From a bacterium (lineage in GTDB: Bacteria > Actinomycetota > Acidimicrobiia > Spongiisociales > Spongiisociaceae), in assembly GCA_028821575.1 (NCBI GenBank), contig JAPPFW010000007.1:1-64000 (forward strand): a stretch of 64,000 bases of DNA, given 5' to 3'. Under the pieces are notes generated by a model, which was not told where the DNA came from, made no database searches, and saw only the letters and a program-made list of their open reading frames with translations. Positions within the stretch are counted from its first letter, which is position 1. Each line of letters opens with the position of its first letter. A program made the translations under genes and the position numbers. This document shows positions 45,621 through 54,732 of this stretch, piece after piece.

Positions 45621-45974
45621 CTACGGGCGGTGGTCGGTCCGGCGCACCCGCTTGGACATGCCCCCCGGGGTCCGGAGGCATCTGACCCTGTCGTTGATGT
45701 CGCGAAGATCCTCGAGCAGGCGCTGGGCTTCGATGGTCTCGTCGAGCCGCCGGTTGGCCGCGCCGATGCGCTCGCGCATCTCCTCGGTGACCTCTTCGAT
45801 GCGCCGGCTCAGGGCCCGGCACTTCTCGTCGAGTTCTCGCCGGTTGGCGTCTATCTCGGCTCGGAGTTCCTCCGCCACGGTGTCGAGTCGACGGTTGGTA
45901 CGCCACACGTAGACGAAGGCAACCAGTTCCAGCAGACCCAGTACAGCGAGTATCAGAGTTGTAGTTACTGCCAT
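45621..45974 (-). CDS. Small N-terminal-TM coiled-coil protein
   Basis: MAVTTTLILAVLGLLELVAFVYVWRTNRRLDTVAEELRAEIDANRRELDEKCRAL; AT-rich promoter upstream. Confidence 0.65.
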   Translation of the reverse strand: MAVTTTLILAVLGLLELVAFVYVWRTNRRLDTVAEELRAEIDANRRELDEKCRALSRRIEEVTEEMRERIGAANRRLDETIEAQRLLEDLRDINDRVRCLRTPGGMSKRVRRTDHRP

Positions 45975-45986
45975 AACACTATTCTA

Positions 45987-45998
45987 TACAACGTTGTA
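45987..45998. promoter_or_regulatory. Palindrome TACAACGTTGTA upstream of the 45974 start; similar TACAACGTTATA near 63900
   Basis: Perfect 12-bp palindrome 13 bp from the start codon; related half-sites upstream of 63863. Confidence 0.4.
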
Positions 45999-46086
45999 AT
46001 ACCGTTCAACTGGATTGTCGGAGTAGTTTTCCCGATGTCGAGTGCTATCTAGGAGCCGGGCACGGAAGGGACGTGGGTCTTCCTTC

Positions 46087-46200
46087 CTAGGAGGGTGCTC
46101 AAAACAATCTAACGGGGTTCGCTGCCTCCCAAATCACCTGATACCAGAGCTGTCATCTGGCAGCGATGCCCTTTGCCCGGGCTTTTCAGCACCCTCCTAG
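46087..46200 (+). mobile_element. Second MITE-like inverted-repeat element, copy 2
   Basis: CTAG-GAGGGTGCT...AGCACCCTC-CTAG ends; shares aaaacaatctaacggggttcgct with 42169-42282. Confidence 0.8.
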
Positions 46201-46241
46201 AATCACCCGCCGATACCACAGTCGAGAAGGTGAGCCCCCCG

Positions 46242-47150
46242 ATGCCTCCCAGCCGTGTCCAGAGATCGATGCTGTCGGTGCCCGCCTCGCGGCCGGCCCT
46301 CTACCCGAAAGCGGCCCGCTCCGGAGCCGACCAAGTGATGATCGACCTGGAGGACGCGGTGGCCCCGGACGACAAGGAGGCAGCCCGCGCCTTGGTGGTG
46401 GGCGGCATTAGTGGGGTCGACTGGGAGGCCTCGGGGCAGACGTTGACGGTGCGGATCAACGACACCGGTACGCCCTGGATGGAGGACGACATCCGGACGG
46501 TGGTCACGGGAGCCGGTGCTCTCATCGACACGCTGATGATTCCCAAGGTCACCGGACCCCGGGACGTGACCACGGTTGCGGCGCTTCTCGACGAACTGGA
46601 GACCGCTCTCGGTCTCTCCAAGACGATCGGCTTGGAAGTGCTGATTGAAACTTCTCGAGGGCTGGCCTATGTCAACTCCGTAGCCGACGCCCACCCCCGC
46701 CTCGAGGCCCTCCACTTTGGAGCCGGGGACTTCGGGGCCAGCATGGGAGCCCGCACTCTGAGCATCGGGGACGGCGCGGGGATGGGCAACCGCTGGCACG
46801 CGGTCCAGACGATGATCGCGGTGGCGGCCCGCGCCCACGGGCTCAGGCCCATCGACTCGGCCTACGACGACTTCCATGACGATGAGGGTTACCTGGCCGC
46901 CGCAGAGGCGGCCGCGGGCCTCGGCTACGAAGGGAAGTGGGCCATCCATCCGAGGCAGGTCCCCCTCGCCAATCGGGTCTTCTCCCCCACCCCGGACGAG
47001 GTGGCGTCTGCCCAGGGTCTGCTAGATGCTCTGGACGCCGCGGCGGCCGAGGGACGCGGCGCAGCCCGCTACCAGGGAAAGATGATCGACGCTGCCTCCG
47101 CCCGCCTGGCGGAGAACATCCTCCGAATAGCGGAACGAGTTGCGCGTTGA
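46242..47150 (+). CDS. HpcH/HpaI-CitE family lyase
   Basis: RSMLSVPASRPALYPKAARSGADQVMIDLEDAVAPDDKEAAR; LHFGAGDFGASMG; GKWAIHPRQV. Confidence 0.9.
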   Translation: MPPSRVQRSMLSVPASRPALYPKAARSGADQVMIDLEDAVAPDDKEAARALVVGGISGVDWEASGQTLTVRINDTGTPWMEDDIRTVVTGAGALIDTLMIPKVTGPRDVTTVAALLDELETALGLSKTIGLEVLIETSRGLAYVNSVADAHPRLEALHFGAGDFGASMGARTLSIGDGAGMGNRWHAVQTMIAVAARAHGLRPIDSAYDDFHDDEGYLAAAEAAAGLGYEGKWAIHPRQVPLANRVFSPTPDEVASAQGLLDALDAAAAEGRGAARYQGKMIDAASARLAENILRIAERVAR

Positions 47151-47185
47151 GCCCCCAGGAACTGGGAAGTTCCACTAACCACTAG

Positions 47186-47388
47186 CCCTGATTCTTCATG
47201 TTTCCCGACACACCCACCGACGAAAGGCCACTTCAGGCCTGTTTTCGCGGCTCGGTCCGCATGCACCCGACGGGTGACGGTGGATGTCGGCTCGGACGGG
47301 CTTGTCGAGTCCGCCCTTATACCAGGTCAGGAGTCCGATCAGAAGCCCCTTCTTCGATCAGACAAACCCCGTGCATGAAGAATCGGGG
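47186..47388 (+). mobile_element. MITE-like 203-bp element, copy B
   Basis: Reverse complement of 22779-22981; flanked by CTAG / CTAA. Confidence 0.9.
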
Positions 47389-47408
47389 CTAACCACCAAC
47401 TGCGACTA

Positions 47409-49085
47409 CTACTCGCCAATCGCCACCGGTGCAGGGCCGGAGGAAGCGGCGCCAAGCGAGTCGCGGGCGTGGTAGGACGAACGCACCAGCGGGCCGGACT
47501 CCACATGAGCCAGACCGATGCGCCGGCCGTAGGTGGCGTACTCGGCGAATTCGTCGGGATGCACATACCGGTGAACGGGGCGGTGGCGGACTGTCGGGCG
47601 CAGGTACTGGCCGATGGTCACGATGTCCACCCCGACGGCCCGTAGGTCAGCCAGCGCGCCGAGCATCTCGTCGCGGGTCTCCCCCATCCCGGCGATGAGC
47701 CCGGACTTGACCGCTCGGCTCGGGTCGTACCACTTAGCCCTGGCCAGCAGGGCCAGCGACCGGCCGTAGTTGGCCGAGGTCCGAACCTCGCGTTGCAGGC
47801 GCAACACGGTCTCGGTGTTGTGGTTGAGCACCGCCGGTCCGGCTCGTAGGACCCGCTCGAGGTCGGTCCGGGCTCCCTTGAAATCGGGTATTAGCACTTC
47901 TACGTCACAGCCCGGCACCTGCCTGCGGACCTCCTCGACGGTCTGCGCGAAGACGGTTGACCCCCCGTCGGGGAGGTCGTCGCGATTCACCGAGGTTATG
48001 ACGGCGTGGCTCAGCCCCATCTTCTCCACCGCCTCGGCTACGCGGAACGGTTCGTCCAGGTCGAGACCTTGGGGACGTCCGGTGTTCACGTTGCAGAAGC
48101 CACACGCCCGGGTGCAGATGTCCCCGAGGATCATCATGGTGGCGGTGCCCTGGCCCCAGCACTCGTAGATGTTGGGGCAGCCCGCCTCCTCGCAGACGGT
48201 GTGGAGATCCAGGTCCCGCATGAGCCGGCGGAGCCGCAGGTAGTCGTCCCCGAACCGGGCTGTCACCTTCATCCACGGTGCCTTGGGCGGCTCGCCCGCC
48301 AGCCTGTTGCCGATGGTGACCGGGACCTCGGCGCGGCCCTGGGCCGAGAAGCATCCCTCGGCCAGCAGGCGGTCCACCTCGAACTCCCTGGGCCGTCCCT
48401 GCTTGCGGGTGAACGGGCCTATCTGCACCTCGTTGCGGTTGTAACCGAACACCTCCTGGAACCTCGGGACCACAACGTCGATCACCTCCTCGATAGACAC
48501 CTTGCGTCCCAGGAGCCGGGCGAGGCTGGTGACAGGCCGGTCGGTGATCCCGCACGGGTTCATGTGGGAGAAGTAGGCCATGTCGGGGCTCACGTTCAGG
48601 GCGAACCCGTGCATGGTGACCTGGCGGGCCACCCGAACCCCGATCGCCGCCACCTTCCCCAGGTCGGTCCAGACGCCGGTGTAGCTGCTCTCCCGGCGGG
48701 CCCGGATCCCGAAGTCAGCCAGGGTCCGGATGAGCATCTCCTCAAGGGCGCGCACGTACGGAACGATCCTCTTGTTGTCCGCCAATGCCACGATCGGGTA
48801 GCCGACCAGTTGCCCGGGGCCGTGGTAGGTGATGTCGCCCCCGCGGTCTATATCGAAGCGGAGCGCTCCGAGGTCCGACAGACGCTCCTCGGAGATCAGC
48901 AGGTTGGCGGGGTCGCTGTTGCGGCCGAGCGTATAGACGTGGGGATGCTCTTGGAGCAGCAGGTAGTCGGCATGCGCCCTGCCCTGGTGACGTCCCTCCC
49001 AGAAGGCCCGCTGCAGGTCCCATGCCTCCTCGTACTGAAGCCGGCCGAGCCATCTCGTTCGCAGCAGGTCAGGCTCGGCGACCAC
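47409..49085 (-). CDS. Fused lipoate biosynthesis protein LipB-LipA (octanoyltransferase + lipoyl synthase)
   Basis: LipB: [20 protein letters not shown]-type block ([20 protein letters not shown]); LipA: [13 protein letters not shown]...[18 protein letters not shown] in one uninterrupted ORF. Confidence 0.92.
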   Translation of the reverse strand: [558 protein letters not shown]

Positions 49086-49126
49086 GCCCAAGCGCTGGTC
49101 GCGGGTGACGACGCCCGGGGCGCCGT

Positions 49127-50467
49127 TCAGGTCAGTTGCTGTTCCCAATCCCAAGTCTCCAGGTTGTCCTTTATACGCCTCAGGAAGAGCACCGCCGTGG
49201 AACCGTCGAAGGCCCGGTGGTCCCATGACAGGCCCAGGTATCCGATGTGGCGGATGGCGATAGCGTCCTGGCCGTCGCTGGTGGTGATCACCTTGGGACG
49301 CTTCGCCACCGTGTCCGTGGAGAGGATCGCCACGTTGGGCACGTTGATAACCGGCGCCGACATGAACGACCCGTAGGGCCCCGGGTTCGTGATCGTGAAG
49401 GTGCTCCCGGTCACGTCGTCCGGCTTGAACCTCCCCTCTCTGGCGCGGATCGCGACATCCCTGATCTTGCGGGCCAGCGCTCTCATCGTGAAGTCGTCGG
49501 CGTCGCGAACGGTGGCCACGATCAGCCCTTGCTGGTTGAGATCGACGGCGATACCCAGGTTGACGTCCTGGTGGTAGATGGCCTTTTTTCCTTCGAGATC
49601 GAAGGAACTGTTCACGATCGGGAACTCCCGCAGGGCGTCGATCGTAGCCCGGGCGATGAACGGGAGGTAGGTGAGCGAGAACCCCTCGCCCTCCTTGAAT
49701 GACTGCCTGTGCGCCTGGCGCACCCGCTCGACCCCTTCGTAGTCGACCTCCACCGATGTCCACACATGGGCGGCGGTCTGCAGGGACTTGACCATGTTGG
49801 TGGCGATACGCATCCGGAGTCGGCTCAGCTTGCGGGTCTCCTCCCCTTCGGGTGCGGCTGGCGCGGCTTCGACCGCGCGGACCACGGGAGAGGGTGGTTC
49901 CGGCGCTGCCTGGACCGGTTCCGGGGCAACTGCCGGCTGCATCCTGTCTATGTACGCGAGAACATCATTGCGAGTGACCCGTCCATCCCTGCCGGTCCCC
50001 TCGATCGCGGAAGGGTCGATGCCGTGCTCGCGGGCCAGGCGCCGTACGACGGGCGACAGGAACTGGCCAGGCCCCGGACGGCGGCCGGCTGGGCTGGGAG
50101 GACGCGGCTCGGGTCGGGGGGGCGGAGCCGCAGCCCGCTCCGGCACGGGCGGCGCCTCCTTGGCCGCGAATGCCTCGAGGGCAGGTTCGCGGACCGGCGG
50201 CGCATGGGCGGGTTCCGCGGGTGCCCCGGACTCCCCGCCGATTACAACCATCGGGGTCCCCACTCCGATCGTGTCACCCTCGGCGACAAGGATGCTGGTG
50301 ACCAGGCCGGCCACCGGCGACGGTATCTCTGTGTCGACTTTGTCGGTCGAGATCTCCACGAGCGGCTCATCGGCTGCGATGTGGTCGCCCACCTGCTTCA
50401 TCCAGCGGAGGACCGTCCCTTCGGTTACGGTCTCGCCCAGTTGCGGCATCGAGACTGTGGTTGACAT
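49127..50467 (-). CDS. Dihydrolipoamide acyltransferase (E2)
   Basis: Lipoyl domain VEISTDKVDTEIPSPVAG; E3-binding SPVVRRLAREHGIDPSAIEGTGRDGRVTRNDV; catalytic DHRAFDG. Confidence 0.93.
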   Translation of the reverse strand: MSTTVSMPQLGETVTEGTVLRWMKQVGDHIAADEPLVEISTDKVDTEIPSPVAGLVTSILVAEGDTIGVGTPMVVIGGESGAPAEPAHAPPVREPALEAFAAKEAPPVPERAAAPPPRPEPRPPSPAGRRPGPGQFLSPVVRRLAREHGIDPSAIEGTGRDGRVTRNDVLAYIDRMQPAVAPEPVQAAPEPPSPVVRAVEAAPAAPEGEETRKLSRLRMRIATNMVKSLQTAAHVWTSVEVDYEGVERVRQAHRQSFKEGEGFSLTYLPFIARATIDALREFPIVNSSFDLEGKKAIYHQDVNLGIAVDLNQQGLIVATVRDADDFTMRALARKIRDVAIRAREGRFKPDDVTGSTFTITNPGPYGSFMSAPVINVPNVAILSTDTVAKRPKVITTSDGQDAIAIRHIGYLGLSWDHRAFDGSTAVLFLRRIKDNLETWDWEQQLT

Positions 50468-50504
50468 TCTTTACCTCTCCCGGGGTTCAGGCTCGTTGGA
50501 CATG

Positions 50505-51878
50505 TCAGTGGAGGGGTAACCCTGCAGCCGCCATCAGCGTCTCCCCCGTCGCCTCGCTGAGCGTGGGGTGGGCGTGGACGAAGGCCGCCGCTTCCTCGGG
50601 CAGGGCCTCCCACCCCACCATGTACATCAACTCGTGGATCAACTCACCGGCCTGGGGGCCAACGACCGTGGCGCCCACAATGGGACCTCCCACCTCGTTG
50701 AGGATCTTCACGAAACCGCGGTTCCTACCGATGATCCGGGCTCTTCCCACGCCGAAGAAGGAGTGATCGTGGGACTCCACCTCAAGTCCCGCGGCGACGG
50801 CTTGCGCCTCGGTCAGGCCCACAGCCGCCACCTCGGGATGGGTGTAGACAACGCTGGGGAGCGCCCGGTAATCGACCGGCTTGGCAGATCCGGTGGCGAT
50901 GAAGGTAATGGCGGAGACAGCCTCTGCGAAGGCGCCGTGAGCGAGGCCGGGGGTTCCGGCCACGATGTCGCCTACTGCGAACACACCGGCCTGAGCAGTC
51001 TGCATGGTGTCCGGATCGACCCTTAGGAAGCCCCGGTCCGTTCCTAGGCCGACGGTGTCGAGGCCGAGTCCATCGGTCACGGGCCTGCGGCCCACGGCGA
51101 CCAGTATGGTATCCACCTCGAACCCGTCGGCGCCGCCTGCGGCCTGCAGGACGGTGCGATCGCCGGAGGTTCCCAGTTCGGCGCCCGACCCCAGGACGAA
51201 GGTGACACCCCGCCGCTGCAGTTGTTTCCGGAGCTCCCTCGCCGCGCCGGGCTCGAAGCCGGGGATGAGCTGGTCCAGCATCTCGAAGACGACCACTTCG
51301 CTGCCGACATCGGCGAGCAGGCTGGCGAACTCGCACCCGACTATGCCTCCCCCCACGATGCCGACCCGGCCGGGTCGTTCGGGCCAGTCGAGAGCGTGGT
51401 CCGAGCTGACGATCCGTTGACCGTCGAAAGGGAATCCGGGCAGTTCCACGGGAGCGGAACCCGTGGCGAGGATCACGTGGCGGCCTTCGAGGAGTCGGAA
51501 TCCTCCCGGTTCCTCGACCTCGACCTTGCCGACCCCCGCCAAGTGACCGGTGCCCCTCACCACGTCCACCTTCCGGTACCTGAGCAGTCCCGCCAGCCCT
51601 CGGACCAGGCCTTTCACGATCCTGTCCTTGCGTCGCAGCGCCACTGGCCAGTCGAAGCGAGGGTCTCCGGTGATGACCCCGAAGTCGCGCGCCGACCGCA
51701 CGGTGGAGTACACCTCGGCGGACTGGAGCCAGCTCTTGGCAGGAATGCACCCTCTGAGCAGGCAGGTTCCCCCGATGGTGTCCCGCTCGACGAGGGCGAC
51801 GGACAGGCCGAAGTTGCGGGCGTAGAGCGCGGCGCCGTAGCCACCGGGACCCCCGCCGACGACGATTACGTCATACAC
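50505..51878 (-). CDS. lpdA: Dihydrolipoyl dehydrogenase
   Basis: YDVIVVGGGPGGYGAALYA; GGTCLLRGCIPAKSWL; HAHPTLSEATGETLM. Confidence 0.94.
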   Translation of the reverse strand: MYDVIVVGGGPGGYGAALYARNFGLSVALVERDTIGGTCLLRGCIPAKSWLQSAEVYSTVRSARDFGVITGDPRFDWPVALRRKDRIVKGLVRGLAGLLRYRKVDVVRGTGHLAGVGKVEVEEPGGFRLLEGRHVILATGSAPVELPGFPFDGQRIVSSDHALDWPERPGRVGIVGGGIVGCEFASLLADVGSEVVVFEMLDQLIPGFEPGAARELRKQLQRRGVTFVLGSGAELGTSGDRTVLQAAGGADGFEVDTILVAVGRRPVTDGLGLDTVGLGTDRGFLRVDPDTMQTAQAGVFAVGDIVAGTPGLAHGAFAEAVSAITFIATGSAKPVDYRALPSVVYTHPEVAAVGLTEAQAVAAGLEVESHDHSFFGVGRARIIGRNRGFVKILNEVGGPIVGATVVGPQAGELIHELMYMVGWEALPEEAAAFVHAHPTLSEATGETLMAAAGLPLH

Positions 51879-51982
51879 CTGATCTCCACCTGGTCTCCCC
51901 GTTGGATACACGGATGACTCAGCCTAGTGGTGTCGCGAAGGTCGACGGACCGGTGCGCCCGAGCAACTAGCCTGACCCACCT

Positions 51983-52075
51983 ATGCCGACTCGATACCTG
52001 ATCGTCGGGGCTCTGATCACCGCGCTCGTGATCCTGGTGGGGGTGGGTCTGTGGTTCCTGCTGGGCGTTCTCTGA
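51983..52075 (+). CDS. 30-aa single-TM microprotein
   Basis: MPTRYLIVGALITALVILVGVGLWFLLGVL, between lpd and the MBL hydrolase. Confidence 0.4.
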   Translation: MPTRYLIVGALITALVILVGVGLWFLLGVL

Positions 52076-52100
52076 TCCCCGCCCTGGTCGCAGGAGACGG

Positions 52101-53069
52101 GTGACCGGCATAGCCGTTCCGCTGGGGGAGGGGATCCACCGCATCAGCCTGGCCCTTCCGCCCTTGGGTCCTAAGACGGTGAACTGCTACGCAGTCGAGG
52201 GCGGCGACGGGCTCACGCTGATCGACTGCGGCGTCAACACCCGCCGCGAGCTGGACGTCCTGCTCGAGGGTCTACGACAGGTGGGCGGCGACGAGGCGGC
52301 TCTGCGGCGGCTGATCTGCACCCATCTTCACTTCGATCACATGGGAGGCGCGGCGGCCCTGCTGTCCGATCATCCGGCCGAGTTCGTGATGCACACGTCG
52401 GTCACAGGACTGGTGGACTGGTACAACGACCGGGACGGGCACCGGGAGTACCTGGTGCAATTGGTGCGGGAGCACGGGGGTCCGTCCCGAGAGACGGCCC
52501 TCATGGGCGCCGTGTGGCAGCGACGGTCCTTCCGGGGTTACGCGGTCCCGCCCAGCCGTCCCGTCGGCGACGGTGACCGCATCGAGCTAGGAGGGGGCCG
52601 TTACCTGGAGGTGATCCACGCGCCCGGCCACGACCGGACCCATATCTGCCTGGTCGACAGCCGCACCGGCCATCTCTTCGCCGGCGACCACATCCTGCCG
52701 AGGATCACGCCGTTCGTACCCTACGACCCCGACCGGGACGCGCTCGGCGACTATCTGGAGTCGCTCGAGAGAATCGTCGAACTCGACCCGCCCAGGACGC
52801 TACCCGGCCATGGGGAGTCGCTTGACGGCGGCGGTGAGAGAGCGCTCCAGATCATGGAGCACCATGAGGAACGGTTGCGGGTCGTCGCCAAGGCTGCAAC
52901 GGGGCAGACCACCGACGCTTGGGGTGTGATGAACGAGGTGTTCGGCGCCGGACTCGACCCGGTCTCGAGTGTCCTCGCCCTGCTCGAGACCCTCTCCCAT
53001 CTCGAACACCTGGCTCGGACGGGCAGACTGGCGAAGCGGTTCGAGGAAGGCTTGCCCCACTACGGATGA
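52101..53069 (+). CDS. Metallo-beta-lactamase-fold hydrolase
   Basis: LICTHLHFDHMGGAAALL; VIHAPGHDRTHICLV; LFAGDHILPRITPF. Confidence 0.9.
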   Translation: MTGIAVPLGEGIHRISLALPPLGPKTVNCYAVEGGDGLTLIDCGVNTRRELDVLLEGLRQVGGDEAALRRLICTHLHFDHMGGAAALLSDHPAEFVMHTSVTGLVDWYNDRDGHREYLVQLVREHGGPSRETALMGAVWQRRSFRGYAVPPSRPVGDGDRIELGGGRYLEVIHAPGHDRTHICLVDSRTGHLFAGDHILPRITPFVPYDPDRDALGDYLESLERIVELDPPRTLPGHGESLDGGGERALQIMEHHEERLRVVAKAATGQTTDAWGVMNEVFGAGLDPVSSVLALLETLSHLEHLARTGRLAKRFEEGLPHYG

Positions 53070-53091
53070 TAACCGGATTTCGCTCGCGGTG

Positions 53092-53295
53092 TCAGGCGGG
53101 TCGGAAACCCCGGTTGCGCGCCTCGGCCAGCGTGTCGGGACCGTAGGTCTGCACCAGCTTGCGGGCCAACAGGTCGTCGCACTCGATCCGCGCAGCGAGC
53201 AAGGAGAACTGCTCGGGGTCGTCGCAGTCGTACACGGTCATCGTATCCCGGACACCCACGAATCGGCTGGCCTCCAGACGTCGCACTCGAGCCAT
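53092..53295 (-). CDS. Conserved-looking small protein
   Basis: MARVRRLEASRFVGVRDTMTVYDCDDPEQFSLLAARIECDDLLARKLVQTYGPDTLAEARNRGFRPA, directly downstream of the zinc-ribbon gene. Confidence 0.5.
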   Translation of the reverse strand: MARVRRLEASRFVGVRDTMTVYDCDDPEQFSLLAARIECDDLLARKLVQTYGPDTLAEARNRGFRPA

Positions 53296-53297
53296 CT

Positions 53298-53627
53298 TCA
53301 ACGTCCCCCGCGGCGCTGTCGAACTCCCGTCTTGACATCGGTGCCGCACATCGGGCATGGGGCGACCGCGATCTCCCCCACTATGAAGCTGAAACCGCAG
53401 TTCCGGTCGGGACAACGCGCCCTGCGGGACGGCCGCTCGGGAGGTGGGGGCGGTGGGGCCATGGGTCCCTGTGGCCCGCCTCCGGGCGGCCCGGCTTGGG
53501 GGCCCGCACCGGCGCCGGGTTGCGCCCCGGCCCGGACCTCGTTCGTCACGCCGCAGGCCGGGCAGGCGTAACGGCCCGGTCGCATGACCTCGAATCCCGT
53601 ACCGCAGCGACCGCATCGTGCTCTCAT
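53298..53627 (-). CDS. Double zinc-ribbon protein with Pro-rich linker
   Basis: CGRCGTGF...CPACGV and CPDRNCGF...CPMCGTD. Confidence 0.75.
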   Translation of the reverse strand: MRARCGRCGTGFEVMRPGRYACPACGVTNEVRAGAQPGAGAGPQAGPPGGGPQGPMAPPPPPPERPSRRARCPDRNCGFSFIVGEIAVAPCPMCGTDVKTGVRQRRGGR

Positions 53628-54067
53628 ACCGGCTCCTCTTCGCTCACACGTTCACCCAACGCGCCTATGCCGGCCAGGTATCCCGCCTCAGCGGCCAGTA
53701 CCTGCGCTATGTCGGCGGTGGGGTAGTCGTGGCCTCTCCTCACCAGTTCGTTCTGAATGTACTCGATCGCGGCGCCCTCCCCGCCGGCCACCACCCGCAG
53801 GCCCTTCCGCCGGCGCGAGGGCACGGCCAGGCCCTGCAGGTAGTGCGTGGACCATTCGATGATCCGGCGCACCCCGGCCTTCCCGATCCGCTCCACTAAC
53901 TCCGGATCCAGGCTGGCGAGCGCGAATTCGACGGCATCGTTGACCACGTAGACGGGCGGCTCGGGCCTCCCCCGGCGGCCGGCTTCCCGGAACACCACGA
54001 CCACCACCCCGAGCAGGAGGGCCGCCAGGAACAGGAATCCGATCGCCGCCGCGACACCGGGAGACAT
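53624..54067 (-). CDS. N-terminal-TM protein of unknown function
   Basis: GVAAAIGFLFLAALLLGVVVVVF...VERIGKAGVRRIIEWSTHYLQGL; overlaps the zinc-ribbon gene start. Confidence 0.65.
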   Translation of the reverse strand: MSPGVAAAIGFLFLAALLLGVVVVVFREAGRRGRPEPPVYVVNDAVEFALASLDPELVERIGKAGVRRIIEWSTHYLQGLAVPSRRRKGLRVVAGGEGAAIEYIQNELVRRGHDYPTADIAQVLAAEAGYLAGIGALGERVSEEEPV

Positions 54068-54720
54068 GGCAGGCAGCCTACCGGTCGACAGTCCCCTCCC
54101 CGCTCACGAACCCAAGGGGGCGCACGGCGCCACTTCCTCGCTGTGGTGACTGGCAGCGAGGACGCAGACGCGATGCCGAAGGGGAGTTCATATACTCGGT
54201 CTGAGGGCTCTTCAACCACACGACACCGCAAGACCGCTCCAGCAGGATGATATGGGACCTCAAGCCGAACACGGCATACACTCTCAATGCAAGGATCTGC
54301 AAGCAGGTCAACCAACATACCGTGCGGCGACCGGGTGACCATCAACTCACACTCGTGGGTGAACGCCTGCCGCCACCACTACGAGGGCACGGCAGCAGCC
54401 GGAGAAAGCACCTCTTGACGATCAGCCAGATCGCCCAGTCACGATCACTCAGCTTCCTCACTCTGTGACGACACGGCAGTTCACTCCGGACTTGCGATGC
54501 GGTTCGTCAGGCTCCTGCCCGTTACATGGCGGCGTATTGGTCTGGCCGTTCTCGTTTGTGCCCCGGCAGGTGCCGTGCCCTTGCCGGCTGAGGGCGCAGT
54601 TGCGGAAGGTTCCTGCGGTTATGGTGGTGTGGCGGCCGGTCGGTGAGTAGGTCCGTCGTATGGGGCGGATGTTCGGGGGGCTTTCCGGTCTGTTTATGTC
54701 ACACACCCCCACTAAGATAC

Positions 54721-54732
54721 GAACATATGTAC
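54721..54732. promoter_or_regulatory. LexA/SOS-box-like GAACATATGTAC overlapping the HNH gene start
   Basis: One mismatch from GAAC-N4-GTTC; ATG start is inside it (54727). Confidence 0.4.

Noticed and set aside
48006-49376. 456-aa plus-strand ORF opposite lipBA
   Set aside because: Shadow ORF; the opposite strand encodes complete LipB and LipA motifs.
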